Part shown: positions 41,396 to 50,011 of the stretch, piece by piece
How positions within the stretch are numbered: the first letter of the stretch is position 1
Layout: each line of letters starts with the position of its first letter
Assembly (NCBI GenBank): GCA_902547925.1
Contig: CACCQD010000005.1
Span: forward strand, 1-64,000
Direction of reading: 5' to 3'
DNA length: 64,000 bases
From: an uncultured SAR116 cluster alpha proteobacterium
Lineage (GTDB): Bacteria; Pseudomonadota; Alphaproteobacteria; Puniceispirillales; Puniceispirillaceae
The notes under the pieces: model-generated
Databases searched by the model: none
What the model was told of the DNA's origin: nothing
Seen by the model: only the letters and a program-made list of their open reading frames with translations
Position numbers and translations under genes: made by a program

Positions 41396-42219
41396 GGGAC
41401 CTCATTGTTAATAGGCCTGTCTTCATACTTCTAACAGCATTTTTTTGTGTGGTACTTTCAATAATCTATATGCCAATTTTAGTGATGATCATCTTTTCAT
41501 TTAATAGCGGTAGATATCAAACCCTTCCGTTTAGGGAGCCAACATTTGAGTGGTATGTAAATTTAGTTGCTGACAGTAGTTTTGTGGATAGTTTTTTTAC
41601 AAGTCTGTTTATGGCGTCGCTTGCGAGTTTAGCAGCAACCGCTTTAGGTTTCTTTGCTGCTTATGCCTTTAGCAAAGCCAAAATTCCATTTTATTCACTC
41701 TTTTTTGGTTTGATACTCTCGCCTTTAGTGATTCCAATAATTTTGATTGGTATAGGGATGCGCCTTCAGATTGTTTCTGTGGGGATTGAACCTGCACTTT
41801 GGTTGGTGCTTGTTGGACAAACTCTATATGTTCTGCCATTAGCGGTGATAAATTTAAAAAATAGAATTGATAAAATACCAAAATCAATCGAAGAGGCTGG
41901 GATTTCCTTGGGTTCAAGTAAATTGCACCTGATTGTCTTTATTTTGGTGCCCATTTGTGCGCCCACCATATTTGCTACGATTTTGTTAACTTTTACGTTT
42001 TCTTTTGACGAATTTGTAATCGCATACTTTTTGACTAATTTCGAAATTACTTTGCCCATCAAAATTTGGACATCGCTGGTGACAGGGTTTGAGCCAAAAA
42101 TCAATGCTGCTGGGAGTGCCGTTTTTTTATTTTCTCTAATTTTAGGATTTATAGCACAATTCATTCTGCTTTTTAAACAAAGTGAAAAGCAAAACGGCAT
42201 CGAACCAAGAGAAATGTAA
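41392..42219 (+). CDS. ABC transporter permease, PotC-like
   Basis: 275-residue second permease of the polyamine-type importer. Six membrane segments with the EAA motif IEEAGISLGSSKLHLIVFIL. Its ATG overlaps the upstream gene's stop (ATGA at 41392), so the two subunits are translationally coupled and likely made in equal amounts. The C-terminal helix (AVFLFSLILGFIAQFILLF) is followed by a short polar tail. Confidence 0.87.
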   Translation: MRDLIVNRPVFILLTAFFCVVLSIIYMPILVMIIFSFNSGRYQTLPFREPTFEWYVNLVADSSFVDSFFTSLFMASLASLAATALGFFAAYAFSKAKIPFYSLFFGLILSPLVIPIILIGIGMRLQIVSVGIEPALWLVLVGQTLYVLPLAVINLKNRIDKIPKSIEEAGISLGSSKLHLIVFILVPICAPTIFATILLTFTFSFDEFVIAYFLTNFEITLPIKIWTSLVTGFEPKINAAGSAVFLFSLILGFIAQFILLFKQSEKQNGIEPREM

Positions 42220-42225
42220 TTCGAT

Positions 42226-43308
42226 ATGGAGCTTAGACGTTCACCGACACTGGAAATTGGAGAGAAAATTAAAGCTGCGCAGAAAGCCAATAAAAAGCTG
42301 TATTCACTATCCACCCCTTCACTTCCCTATTACAGAGATGAACTGAAGACTGATTGTTCTTGGGGTAGTTTGTCGCCACCTTCTGGATTCCCAGAATTAA
42401 TAGACCAGACAAAAATTGATTTATTTGCGGGATGGGATGTCTTCAATCATCAAGTTGTAATAACAGCCGGTGCGAAAGCTTCATTATTTGCAATTTTAAA
42501 GTCAATTACAGAAGCGCAGGATAAAATTCTTATTCCCTCACCATTCTGGCCCAGCTATTTCGATATATGCGCATTAGCGGAATGTGTGCCGGTTGAAATG
42601 CCTACTGCCTTCTCAAACGGCTTCAATTTGGAGATCGATGAAATCAAACAAATCTATCACAAAGAGAAGTTTAGGGTCATCATGTTCAGCAACCCTAATA
42701 ATCCGACTGGAATAATTTATGATGGTGATTTTCTCAAACAGCTTGACAAATTTGCCCAAGACTGTGGTTTTTATGTGGTCATCGATCAGAGTTTTTCAAA
42801 GGTAATCTTTGATCATGACAAATGGTCTAAATCGCGTTTTCACAATTCGGATAGGGTGATTATCGTTGACTCATTCTCGAAAAATTATCTTCTTCAAGGG
42901 GCTCGTGTCGCGGCCACCCTCGTCCCAACCCATGTGACGGAAAATTTCATCAATATTCATCAAACTATTCTTAGCGCAGCGCCGGCACCAGCACAGATTA
43001 TGGCTTTGCAGGCTATGAAAAAAAAGTTGTTGATCCCATCACTTGCTGAACAGCGAGAAAAAACCCAAAATTTTTTAACTAAAAAGAAATTGGATTTTAT
43101 TGAGCAATCAGGATCTTTCTATTTTTTCCCTAGAATTTTGAATATGGAGGCAATCGAGGAAAGTGCGTACCATAAGGATATCTTATTATTAAAAGGATCT
43201 TTTTTTGGGAAAGGATACAACGACCATTTTAGGTTATGTTTTGCTAAGCCTATGTCTGAGCTACAAATAATTTTTGATAAGTTGGATAGTGCATTAAATG
43301 AAAAATGA
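42226..43308 (+). CDS. Class I/II PLP aminotransferase
   Basis: 360-residue fold-type I aminotransferase. Visible residues: the NPNNPTG motif (SNPNNPTGIIYDG), the VVIDQSFSK stretch with the cofactor-ring Asp, and the Schiff-base Lys in SFSKNYLLQGARV. Substrate unknown; the nearest relatives by feel are aspartate/aromatic-type transaminases, but here a dedicated catabolic role is likely because it follows the permeases by 6 bases and overlaps the aldehyde dehydrogenase gene by 11. Rather short N-terminus, with the first residues (LRRSPTLEIGEKIKAAQK) fitting the usual helix. Confidence 0.85.
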   Translation: MELRRSPTLEIGEKIKAAQKANKKLYSLSTPSLPYYRDELKTDCSWGSLSPPSGFPELIDQTKIDLFAGWDVFNHQVVITAGAKASLFAILKSITEAQDKILIPSPFWPSYFDICALAECVPVEMPTAFSNGFNLEIDEIKQIYHKEKFRVIMFSNPNNPTGIIYDGDFLKQLDKFAQDCGFYVVIDQSFSKVIFDHDKWSKSRFHNSDRVIIVDSFSKNYLLQGARVAATLVPTHVTENFINIHQTILSAAPAPAQIMALQAMKKKLLIPSLAEQREKTQNFLTKKKLDFIEQSGSFYFFPRILNMEAIEESAYHKDILLLKGSFFGKGYNDHFRLCFAKPMSELQIIFDKLDSALNEK

Positions 43309-44668
43309 GGAAAATATTGACTGTATTTCGCCTAACACCGGAGCCTCCTTTGATCAATGGTCTGAAACACCTGTTTCAGAATTTAGAGAAAGTCTAGCGA
43401 GAGTATCAAGAAATTCATTCTCAGATCTAGCTACTGTTTCTTCACGACGATCGGTTCTGCTAGAAATCAGTTGTTTAATTGAAGCAAATCGAGATGAATT
43501 CGAAAAGATAATTATAAATGAAGTTGGGAAGACCAGAGCTGAGGCTGTTGCCGAGATCGATTACGCCAAGTCTTTCTTAACATTCGTAGCAGACTTAATG
43601 AAGTCTGAAAACTTCTCAGAAAAAATTGATAAGGAGCGAAAAGTTCTGTCAGTTCCCCGAGGGGTTGGTCTTTTGATTACACCATTTAACGATCCATTAG
43701 CGGGAATCACCCGGAAACTGGCAAACTGCTTGGGATCTGGTGCGGGTGCTGTCATAAAGCCACCTGAGTTAGGTATAAAAACAGCGTCAAAACTGGAGTC
43801 AATCATAAAGGAACGGAGACTTGATCACTTAGCCACCTTTGTAAGGACAAAAGACAGAAATTTAGTTAAAAAACTAATTAACTCTGAAGAAATTGGCACC
43901 ATTAGCTTCACGGGATCAACCGATGTTGGGAAGATCTTGTCCGGTTACGCTGGTGCTAATCTAAAGCCATTTGTTGGTGAGCTCGGCGGAACAAACCCAT
44001 TTATAATTTTTTCAGATGGAAATATCGATAAAGCTGTTGAAGATCTTGTAACTAGGAAGACTAAATCAGCCGGGCAAGCTTGTTCGGCTCAAAATATTGT
44101 CTTTGTCGAGCGTAAAATAGCTAGTCAGGTTATAGATAAAATTGATGAGGCATTTAGAAATATTAGAGCGTTGCCCACGAATGAATATGGCAATGCTAAA
44201 ATGGGCCCAGTTCGCTCAAGAAGTGCGATGAAAAATTTATTAAATTTTGAGGAGAGGCTAACAAACGAAGGTGCAAAGTTGGTTTGTGGACTTAATGGTG
44301 ATAAAGCGACAGGCCGTGGATACATGTTTAATCCTGTCTCATACCTAAGCGACAATCCTAAAATATTTTTGCAACATGAAATATTTGCTCCATTGATGGG
44401 CATTTACATATTTGATGATAGGTTAAAACTTAAGGAAATAATCCGGAACAACAAGCAGCCTTTGGTGTTATATACTTATTCCAGTGACAAAGAGTATCTT
44501 GCGAAATTTACCTCGGGTTTGAATTATGGTTCGATTGGACTAAACCATACCGGTATTCAAGGGGCTTTTGCACCGACTGGTGGTTTCAAACAGGCAGGGT
44601 TGGGAAGAGAAGGGGGAGAATGGGGTCTGCGAGAATTCACAACTACAATAAACGTAAGATCAAATTAG
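43298..44668 (+). CDS. Aldehyde dehydrogenase family protein
   Basis: 456-residue NAD(P)+-dependent dehydrogenase. The nucleotide-binding region has GVGLLITPFNDPL and SFTGSTDVGKIL; the general base Glu is in GELGGTNPFI; the catalytic Cys is in SAGQACSAQNI; the C-terminal GLGREGG loop is present. Likely oxidises a semialdehyde produced by one of the neighbouring aminotransferases to the acid. Start overlaps the aminotransferase stop by 11 bases. A slightly shortened N-terminus compared with the usual ~480 residues. Confidence 0.86.
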   Translation: MKNEENIDCISPNTGASFDQWSETPVSEFRESLARVSRNSFSDLATVSSRRSVLLEISCLIEANRDEFEKIIINEVGKTRAEAVAEIDYAKSFLTFVADLMKSENFSEKIDKERKVLSVPRGVGLLITPFNDPLAGITRKLANCLGSGAGAVIKPPELGIKTASKLESIIKERRLDHLATFVRTKDRNLVKKLINSEEIGTISFTGSTDVGKILSGYAGANLKPFVGELGGTNPFIIFSDGNIDKAVEDLVTRKTKSAGQACSAQNIVFVERKIASQVIDKIDEAFRNIRALPTNEYGNAKMGPVRSRSAMKNLLNFEERLTNEGAKLVCGLNGDKATGRGYMFNPVSYLSDNPKIFLQHEIFAPLMGIYIFDDRLKLKEIIRNNKQPLVLYTYSSDKEYLAKFTSGLNYGSIGLNHTGIQGAFAPTGGFKQAGLGREGGEWGLREFTTTINVRSN

Positions 44669-44687
44669 GGGTGCAAAAATCAAAAAA

Positions 44688-45065
44688 ATGAGAGAAATAA
44701 TACAAACTGATAAAGCCCCGGCCTCGTCATCGCCGGTTTCTCAGGGAGCTAAAGGAGGAGGTTTGGTTTTCGTCGGTGGACAGATGCCCAGGGATATGGA
44801 CAGTGGTATGATTGTCAAGGGCGCATTGGAACAGGCGCGTCTCTCATTGAAACACTGTGTTACAATACTCAACGAAGCTGGGTCGGGAATAGATGATGTG
44901 CTAATCGCAGTTGTTTATATGACCGACCTAGGGCAAAAAGATGCTGTTAACCAAGCATTTAAAGAATGTTTCGGTAACAGGCCTCCAACTAGGAATTTAG
45001 TGGAGGTTTCTGATATAGGTGAAGGCACGATCGTAGAAATCGCACTAACTGCTATAGCTCATTGA
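44688..45065 (+). CDS. RidA/YjgF-family imine/enamine deaminase
   Basis: 125-residue Rid protein. The family hydrolyses reactive 2-aminoacrylate-type enamines/imines released by PLP enzymes, and pathway-specific members act as hydrolases in amine catabolism. Motifs: APASSSPVSQGAKGGGLVFVGGQMPRD, the catalytic Arg in NRPPTRNLVEV and the closing Glu in GEGTIVEIALTAIA. Its place beside two PLP aminotransferases fits removal of an unstable intermediate. Confidence 0.88.
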   Translation: MREIIQTDKAPASSSPVSQGAKGGGLVFVGGQMPRDMDSGMIVKGALEQARLSLKHCVTILNEAGSGIDDVLIAVVYMTDLGQKDAVNQAFKECFGNRPPTRNLVEVSDIGEGTIVEIALTAIAH

Positions 45066-45743
45066 AAAGCCTTTTCTTGGCCTTATGCGAGACAATCTTT
45101 TTGGAGACCTTTGGCGTTTCAACTCTTTTCGCATGTTAAAAATTAGAAAGTTAGGCTTGTTTTTGACTATGTTTATTATTCGTATATCCGAATTTTTGCT
45201 AAGCATGATTATGACATCTCTATAGATAGAATTGCCAATAAAAATCTTTTCAAAGAAAGTCATAAAAAGAGTGGACGGTAAGTAAGAAATTGTACCAATG
45301 CCCCTTAGATGCATTCGCACATATTTGTCAATTTATCGAGGACAAAACTTATCTACGAGAAGTAATTCCAATTGCATAAGTCATCATTAAATTTCCAGCA
45401 TAAATTTCACACCGTAAACTAGCTATATGCTAGGCCTAAATCTCATTAATCATAGTTCGAAACAGGTATAAGTTTTCATTAATTTCTTTCAGTATAAACA
45501 CATTAAATTTTTTCTTTCTGTATATTTCTATATATTCTTCAACGAGATATATCTGATCGCAAACCATGCAAAAAAGTTAACAGAGTTAATATTTCAAAAA
45601 TTAATTGGGTTGATCCTAGCCTCTGTAATGCTTCTGAACACATTTAAAATCTTATTAATTGTCATTACGGCACGCATATTAGTTTCCAGTGCATTAGGCA
45701 ATGCTTTATGATCGGAGTAATCATCACCATGCGGTAAATTAAC
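45066..45743. other. 678-bp AT-rich spacer within island unit A
   Basis: I find no supported gene. A 91-codon minus-strand frame (45045-45320) overlaps the RidA gene end, has a composition like random AT-rich DNA and no family resemblance. The spacer separates the transporter's permease genes from its ATPase gene, so a promoter for the ATPase-aminotransferase pair should lie near its right end. No clear terminator or riboswitch was seen. Confidence 0.5.
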
Positions 45744-46796
45744 ATGACCCTAATTTTAAGAAATATTGTCAAAAATTTTGGTAAAATTTGCGCAGTGGAC
45801 AATATTTCTTTTGAAGTCGAGGACGGCGAATTTCTTACATTACTGGGACCGTCTGGCTGTGGAAAAACCACTATTCTTAGAACAATTGCAGGCTTAGAAA
45901 ATTTGACAAGTGGTCGAGTGTTCTTAGATGGCACTGATATCTCGAATGAAAGCCCGACGAAACGCGATGTTTCCATAATGTTTCAAGATTATGCGTTGTT
46001 TCCACACATGTCGATAACTGAAAATGTTGCATATGGGCTAAGAATGAGAGGGGTCTCTAAAGTTGAACGAAACAAGCTTTCTAACAAATGGCTTGAAACA
46101 ATGCAGTTATCAGGTTTTGGTAACCGCCTTCCATCAGAATTATCGGGCGGGCAAAAACAGAGAGCAGCCCTCGCGAGAGCATTGATTACAAGTCCTAAAA
46201 TTTTGCTTCTGGATGAGCCACTAAGTGCTTTAGATGCGAATTTAAGAGTAAAGTTGCGTGAAGAGTTAAGAAAAATCCACAGTAAAGTTGGTACTACTTT
46301 TATTTGTGTAACTCATGATCAAGAAGAAGCAATGGCGTTAAGCGATAGGATAGCAATCTTAAAAGAAGGCAAAATAGAGCAAATGGGGTCGCCAAATAAG
46401 TTATATGATGAACCTAAAACAGAGTTTGTAGCTGAGTTTTTTGGGAAATGCGCATTATGGCCTTTACATAAAAAAGACGGTAACACTTTTCTTGCTGGAA
46501 CGAATATGGAATGCAAAGTAAGAAACGCAACCAATCTTGATAAATGTAAGGTGGTTATAAGACCAGAGTATCTTAAGGTCTTCGCGAAAGGGAAGAAAAC
46601 ACAAAATTCTCTAAATGCAAAAGTCTTAGATGTTCTGCCGAAGGGATCTAACAACCAAGTCACTGTAGAATTTGAAAATGGTCTGATTTTAGAATTACAA
46701 GTTCCCCGGTCTCAAAAATTACCACCCTTATCAACAAATGTTCAAATAAAGATGCTAACAACAAATCTTCATTCAATTGCTAGCCGGTTGAATTAG
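45744..46796 (+). CDS. Polyamine-type ABC transporter ATPase, PotA-like
   Basis: 350 residues: ABC ATPase domain (Walker A GPSGCGKTT, Q-loop MFQDYALFPHMS, signature ELSGGQKQR, Walker B ILLLDEPLSALD, switch His in CVTHDQEEA) and a C-terminal TOBE-type regulatory domain (~240-350). It energises the importer whose binding protein and permeases lie 37998-42219. It is the only transport ATPase in the island. The following aminotransferase starts on its last base. Confidence 0.88.
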   Translation: MTLILRNIVKNFGKICAVDNISFEVEDGEFLTLLGPSGCGKTTILRTIAGLENLTSGRVFLDGTDISNESPTKRDVSIMFQDYALFPHMSITENVAYGLRMRGVSKVERNKLSNKWLETMQLSGFGNRLPSELSGGQKQRAALARALITSPKILLLDEPLSALDANLRVKLREELRKIHSKVGTTFICVTHDQEEAMALSDRIAILKEGKIEQMGSPNKLYDEPKTEFVAEFFGKCALWPLHKKDGNTFLAGTNMECKVRNATNLDKCKVVIRPEYLKVFAKGKKTQNSLNAKVLDVLPKGSNNQVTVEFENGLILELQVPRSQKLPPLSTNVQIKMLTTNLHSIASRLN

Positions 46797-48049
46797 TGAA
46801 AAATTTAATTTCAACACGAAAATTTGAGAGCTCCGCTGTTAATACGTTCAAATTATCTCAAAACCCCCAGGTGTTTGTGAGAGGGGATGGGCCATGGCTA
46901 TTTTCTGAGAATGATGAAAAGTACTTAGATTTAGTGTGCGGCTCTGCAACTTCTAATCTTGGTCATAACCACCCTGAACAAATAAAGGCCATTAAAGAGG
47001 CAACAGAAACGGGAATATTACATACAGGAACAAGGTTGATATCGCCATATCGAGCTAAGCTATATGACATCTTAAGTGATTATATGGGAACAAAAGATAT
47101 TTCCATCCACTTATTAAACTCGGGTGCGGAAGCAATTGAAACAGCAATAAAATTAACTCGCTTTGTTTCCCGTAAGCAAAAATTTATATCTTTCGAGGGT
47201 GGATATCACGGCAGAACTCTAGGTGCTCTCAGCTTAACCCATGCTGAAGAAATTAGAAGCCCATTCATTGGGAATATTGGAGACTTTGTAACTTTCGCAC
47301 CTTATCCAAGAGATGAGGCCGAGGTTCAGCACTGTTTAGAAAAGTGTTCAGAAATTTTTGAATATTCGAAGTCTGTTGGTGATCCGGTAGCGGGTATTGT
47401 TGTAGAAGCCATACAAGGAGTTTCGGGCGTATGGGGCCCTTTTCCAGCTTTTTTACAGGGTATTCATGATTTGGCGAAGTTAAATGATGCTCTCCTTATC
47501 ACAGATGAAATCTGGTCAGGTTTGGGTCGGTCTGGCAAAAAATTCGCCTTTCATTTTTCTGACGTTTCTCCAGATCTCATAATTCTTGGCAAGGGATTGT
47601 CATCTTCAATACCTCTTTCCGCCGTAATTGCAAAAGGCGATTTATTACAAAAATGGCCACCTGGGGCGCATACGTCGACATTTCAGGGTAATCCTATTGC
47701 TTGTGCAGTAGCTTGTGCCACGCTAAGAGAAATAGAAAATTCGAAGTTAATTGAGCATGTCAGTAATTCGATCGCTTCGTGTTTTGGTAAGTTAAAACAT
47801 GATCTAATAAGTAATGATTTTGTCAAGGATGTGAGGTTTGTTGGGGCCCAATGTGCGATTGAATTTAATAATTCGGTAACAGCAACTGAGGTTCAAAAAC
47901 TAGCTCTTAGCCAAGCAAAACTCCTCACCTACGGAGGAGGTAGAAAAGGTGAGTGTGTCTTGTTATTGCCACCCATAAATATCGATGAAACTATATTACA
48001 ACATGCAATAAAATCACTTTTAGACATTATTTCTCAACGACTTCCATAA
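46796..48049 (+). CDS. Class III (omega-type) PLP aminotransferase
   Basis: 417 residues, GABA-aminotransferase/ornithine-type fold. Motifs: SGAEAIETAIKLTR, FEGGYHGRTLGALSLT, ITDEIWSGLGRSGKKF with the cofactor Asp, and the Schiff-base Lys in ILGKGLSSSIPLSAV. It probably transaminates a terminal amine of a diamine or omega-amino acid to a semialdehyde. It starts with GTG sharing one base with the ATPase stop (TAGTG). Its 3' end overlaps by 23 bases the convergent fusion gene, whose aminotransferase half is a paralogue of this protein. Confidence 0.86.
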   Translation: MKNLISTRKFESSAVNTFKLSQNPQVFVRGDGPWLFSENDEKYLDLVCGSATSNLGHNHPEQIKAIKEATETGILHTGTRLISPYRAKLYDILSDYMGTKDISIHLLNSGAEAIETAIKLTRFVSRKQKFISFEGGYHGRTLGALSLTHAEEIRSPFIGNIGDFVTFAPYPRDEAEVQHCLEKCSEIFEYSKSVGDPVAGIVVEAIQGVSGVWGPFPAFLQGIHDLAKLNDALLITDEIWSGLGRSGKKFAFHFSDVSPDLIILGKGLSSSIPLSAVIAKGDLLQKWPPGAHTSTFQGNPIACAVACATLREIENSKLIEHVSNSIASCFGKLKHDLISNDFVKDVRFVGAQCAIEFNNSVTATEVQKLALSQAKLLTYGGGRKGECVLLLPPINIDETILQHAIKSLLDIISQRLP

Positions 48050-49985
48050 CACTCCTTTTTAGTATGTCGCATCCTCTTTCAATCAGAATTGGATCCGCAT
48101 TCAACGGTGGGACTAATCCTAAGCATTCACCATTTTGTCCGCATTCCCAAGTAATTAATCCGTTAGCTAAGGACAGCCGGCGAACTTTCCGATTTGTTTC
48201 GGGAGAGTCAAATTCTATCACCCAAAAACTCCCAATCCCCCTGACTTCAACCACAGAATCGTAACCTTGAAATTTTCCAAGAATTTTTCTAAAAAGTGAA
48301 CTTTGTTTTTCAACATTCTTTCTGATTGTCCCGCGTCTTATTTGATCTAAGAAGTAAATTGACGCTGATGCAGAAATTGGACCCAATTGAAATGTTGATG
48401 ATTGGCTTCCGCTTTTCCATGACGTCAGTATGTCTTCAGTAGCAGCCACCAATCCAGCTGGAAAACCTGCGGCTAGTGATTTGCCAAAAATTAAAACGTC
48501 GGGCAAAACATCATAATGTGAAAATCCAAATGTTTTTCCTGTTCGGCTAAAACCTGTGAAAGTCTCGTCAAAAATTAAGGGAATATTGCGGATTTTTGTG
48601 AACTTTCTCAGTTCTACAAGAGCATCCCTGTTGACAAACCTGAGCCCAGCTGTTGCTTGAATCGGTTCGATAATTATTCCCGCTAGAGGCTCTTTGTCTA
48701 AAGTCGATACAATATCTTTTATGGTGTTTGTTTTTTCGGGAAAAGTTAATATCTCGCAATTAGGAAAAAAGGGTCCGAGTAAGGAATTTTTTCCTTTTTC
48801 ACCAGACACGGAAAGTGCTCCAAACGTTCGACCGTGATATCCTCCAGTAAAACCGACAAACTTTTTAGCCCCAGTTTTATGCATTACACTTTTTATAGCC
48901 ACTTCAGTGGCTTCAGACCCACTAATTGATGGATGAAAACGTGAAAATGTAGGTGGAAGTAATTCACTAATGGTTGAATAGAATGTTGACTGAACATCTG
49001 TATGGAAATGAGGGCCGATATGGAAAATACCAGTATCTAACTGATTTTTTACTTCTTCAATAACTTCATCATGCCCGTGACCTAGTGAAGTTGTTCCAGA
49101 ACCACAAGCAAAATCTATAAATTGTTTCTGATTTTTATCAAACAACACGGGCCCAGCACCTGAGCAAAATATAGGTGGGGTGTCCGTGAGCGAAAAGGTT
49201 TTAGTACCGGTCGAAAGTTTTCCTCTTATAGAGTTTGATTGTGCAATTTTTTGTTTTTCAAACAGTACGCCGACACCCTTTTTAGAATAATCATATCCCG
49301 TGGATTGTATGGCATCTCTAACGAGAGCTCCCACAGCTGTAATAATCGGAATCCCCAGCACCACCTCAATCTTTGGAATTTCCGACGAGATTGATACTCC
49401 ACCACCAGCTATGACCAGAAGATCTGTTTGGTGCTGGCAATTCTGGGTGAATCTAACGATTGTTTCCGATAAAGATTTAGTAGATAAATCATCGAGTTGC
49501 TCTTCACTAGTAAAATTAAGTGATAGTGAAGATACAGTCTCAATGCTATTTTCTAAAAGATACTCCTGAAATTTTTTTGTGATAGTTTCTGAATATGGAG
49601 AAATAAGGGATATATTTTTTGTGTTTTGAGATTTGATAAGTTTTACGATTGAACTGCTTGGAAAAGAGACCGGGCAACCAAACGTTTGCTGCAAGCCATC
49701 AATTAAGTCCTCTTCGTGTTTTTTTCCAAAAATAAAACTAGCAGCGTGGTCGCCACAAGCCACGCTGTCTAATTTGGTTGTTGGAAATAACTTTGCTGTT
49801 TGTCTCAAGAGTTCTAGAGAAGAATATTTTTGTAAATTATTCTCACTTAACTCTTCTGTCCCAGTTTCCGCTCCATACCTTGCTGTTAGCCACGTCACGT
49901 CAGTTGGCAAAAATTTCCAATATTCTTGGTCATTCAATCCGTCACACGGCCAAAGAAAACCTATCGTTTTTCTAAAACGCCCCAT
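48027..49985 (-). CDS. Fusion: Asp/Glu racemase-like (arylmalonate decarboxylase/maleate isomerase) domain + class III aminotransferase
   Basis: 652 residues. Residues ~5-245 resemble the Asp/Glu racemase superfamily branch with maleate isomerase and arylmalonate decarboxylase (VACGDHAASFIFG, SLISPYSETITKKF, IPKIEVVLGIPIITAVGALV). One Cys (77) lies near the first expected nucleophile; at the second the sequence is IAGGGVSI, without Cys. Residues ~262-650 are a complete class III aminotransferase (SGSEATEVAIKS, GGYHGRTFGALS, LIFDETFTGFSRTG, Lys in IFGKSLAAGFP). The ATG at 49985 has AAAAGGT upstream; a TTG at 50003 is less likely. Last gene of unit B. I know of no described protein with this architecture. 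Confidence 0.8.
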   Translation of the reverse strand: MGRFRKTIGFLWPCDGLNDQEYWKFLPTDVTWLTARYGAETGTEELSENNLQKYSSLELLRQTAKLFPTTKLDSVACGDHAASFIFGKKHEEDLIDGLQQTFGCPVSFPSSSIVKLIKSQNTKNISLISPYSETITKKFQEYLLENSIETVSSLSLNFTSEEQLDDLSTKSLSETIVRFTQNCQHQTDLLVIAGGGVSISSEIPKIEVVLGIPIITAVGALVRDAIQSTGYDYSKKGVGVLFEKQKIAQSNSIRGKLSTGTKTFSLTDTPPIFCSGAGPVLFDKNQKQFIDFACGSGTTSLGHGHDEVIEEVKNQLDTGIFHIGPHFHTDVQSTFYSTISELLPPTFSRFHPSISGSEATEVAIKSVMHKTGAKKFVGFTGGYHGRTFGALSVSGEKGKNSLLGPFFPNCEILTFPEKTNTIKDIVSTLDKEPLAGIIIEPIQATAGLRFVNRDALVELRKFTKIRNIPLIFDETFTGFSRTGKTFGFSHYDVLPDVLIFGKSLAAGFPAGLVAATEDILTSWKSGSQSSTFQLGPISASASIYFLDQIRRGTIRKNVEKQSSLFRKILGKFQGYDSVVEVRGIGSFWVIEFDSPETNRKVRRLSLANGLITWECGQNGECLGLVPPLNADPILIERGCDILKRSVMEVVEK

Positions 49986-50011
49986 TTTTGCCGACCTTTT
50001 CAATTAGATTT

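Noticed and set aside
45045-45320. 91-codon minus-strand frame in the 678-bp spacer
   Set aside because: It overlaps the RidA gene, has no ribosome site or family resemblance, and its basic composition is what random AT-rich DNA yields.
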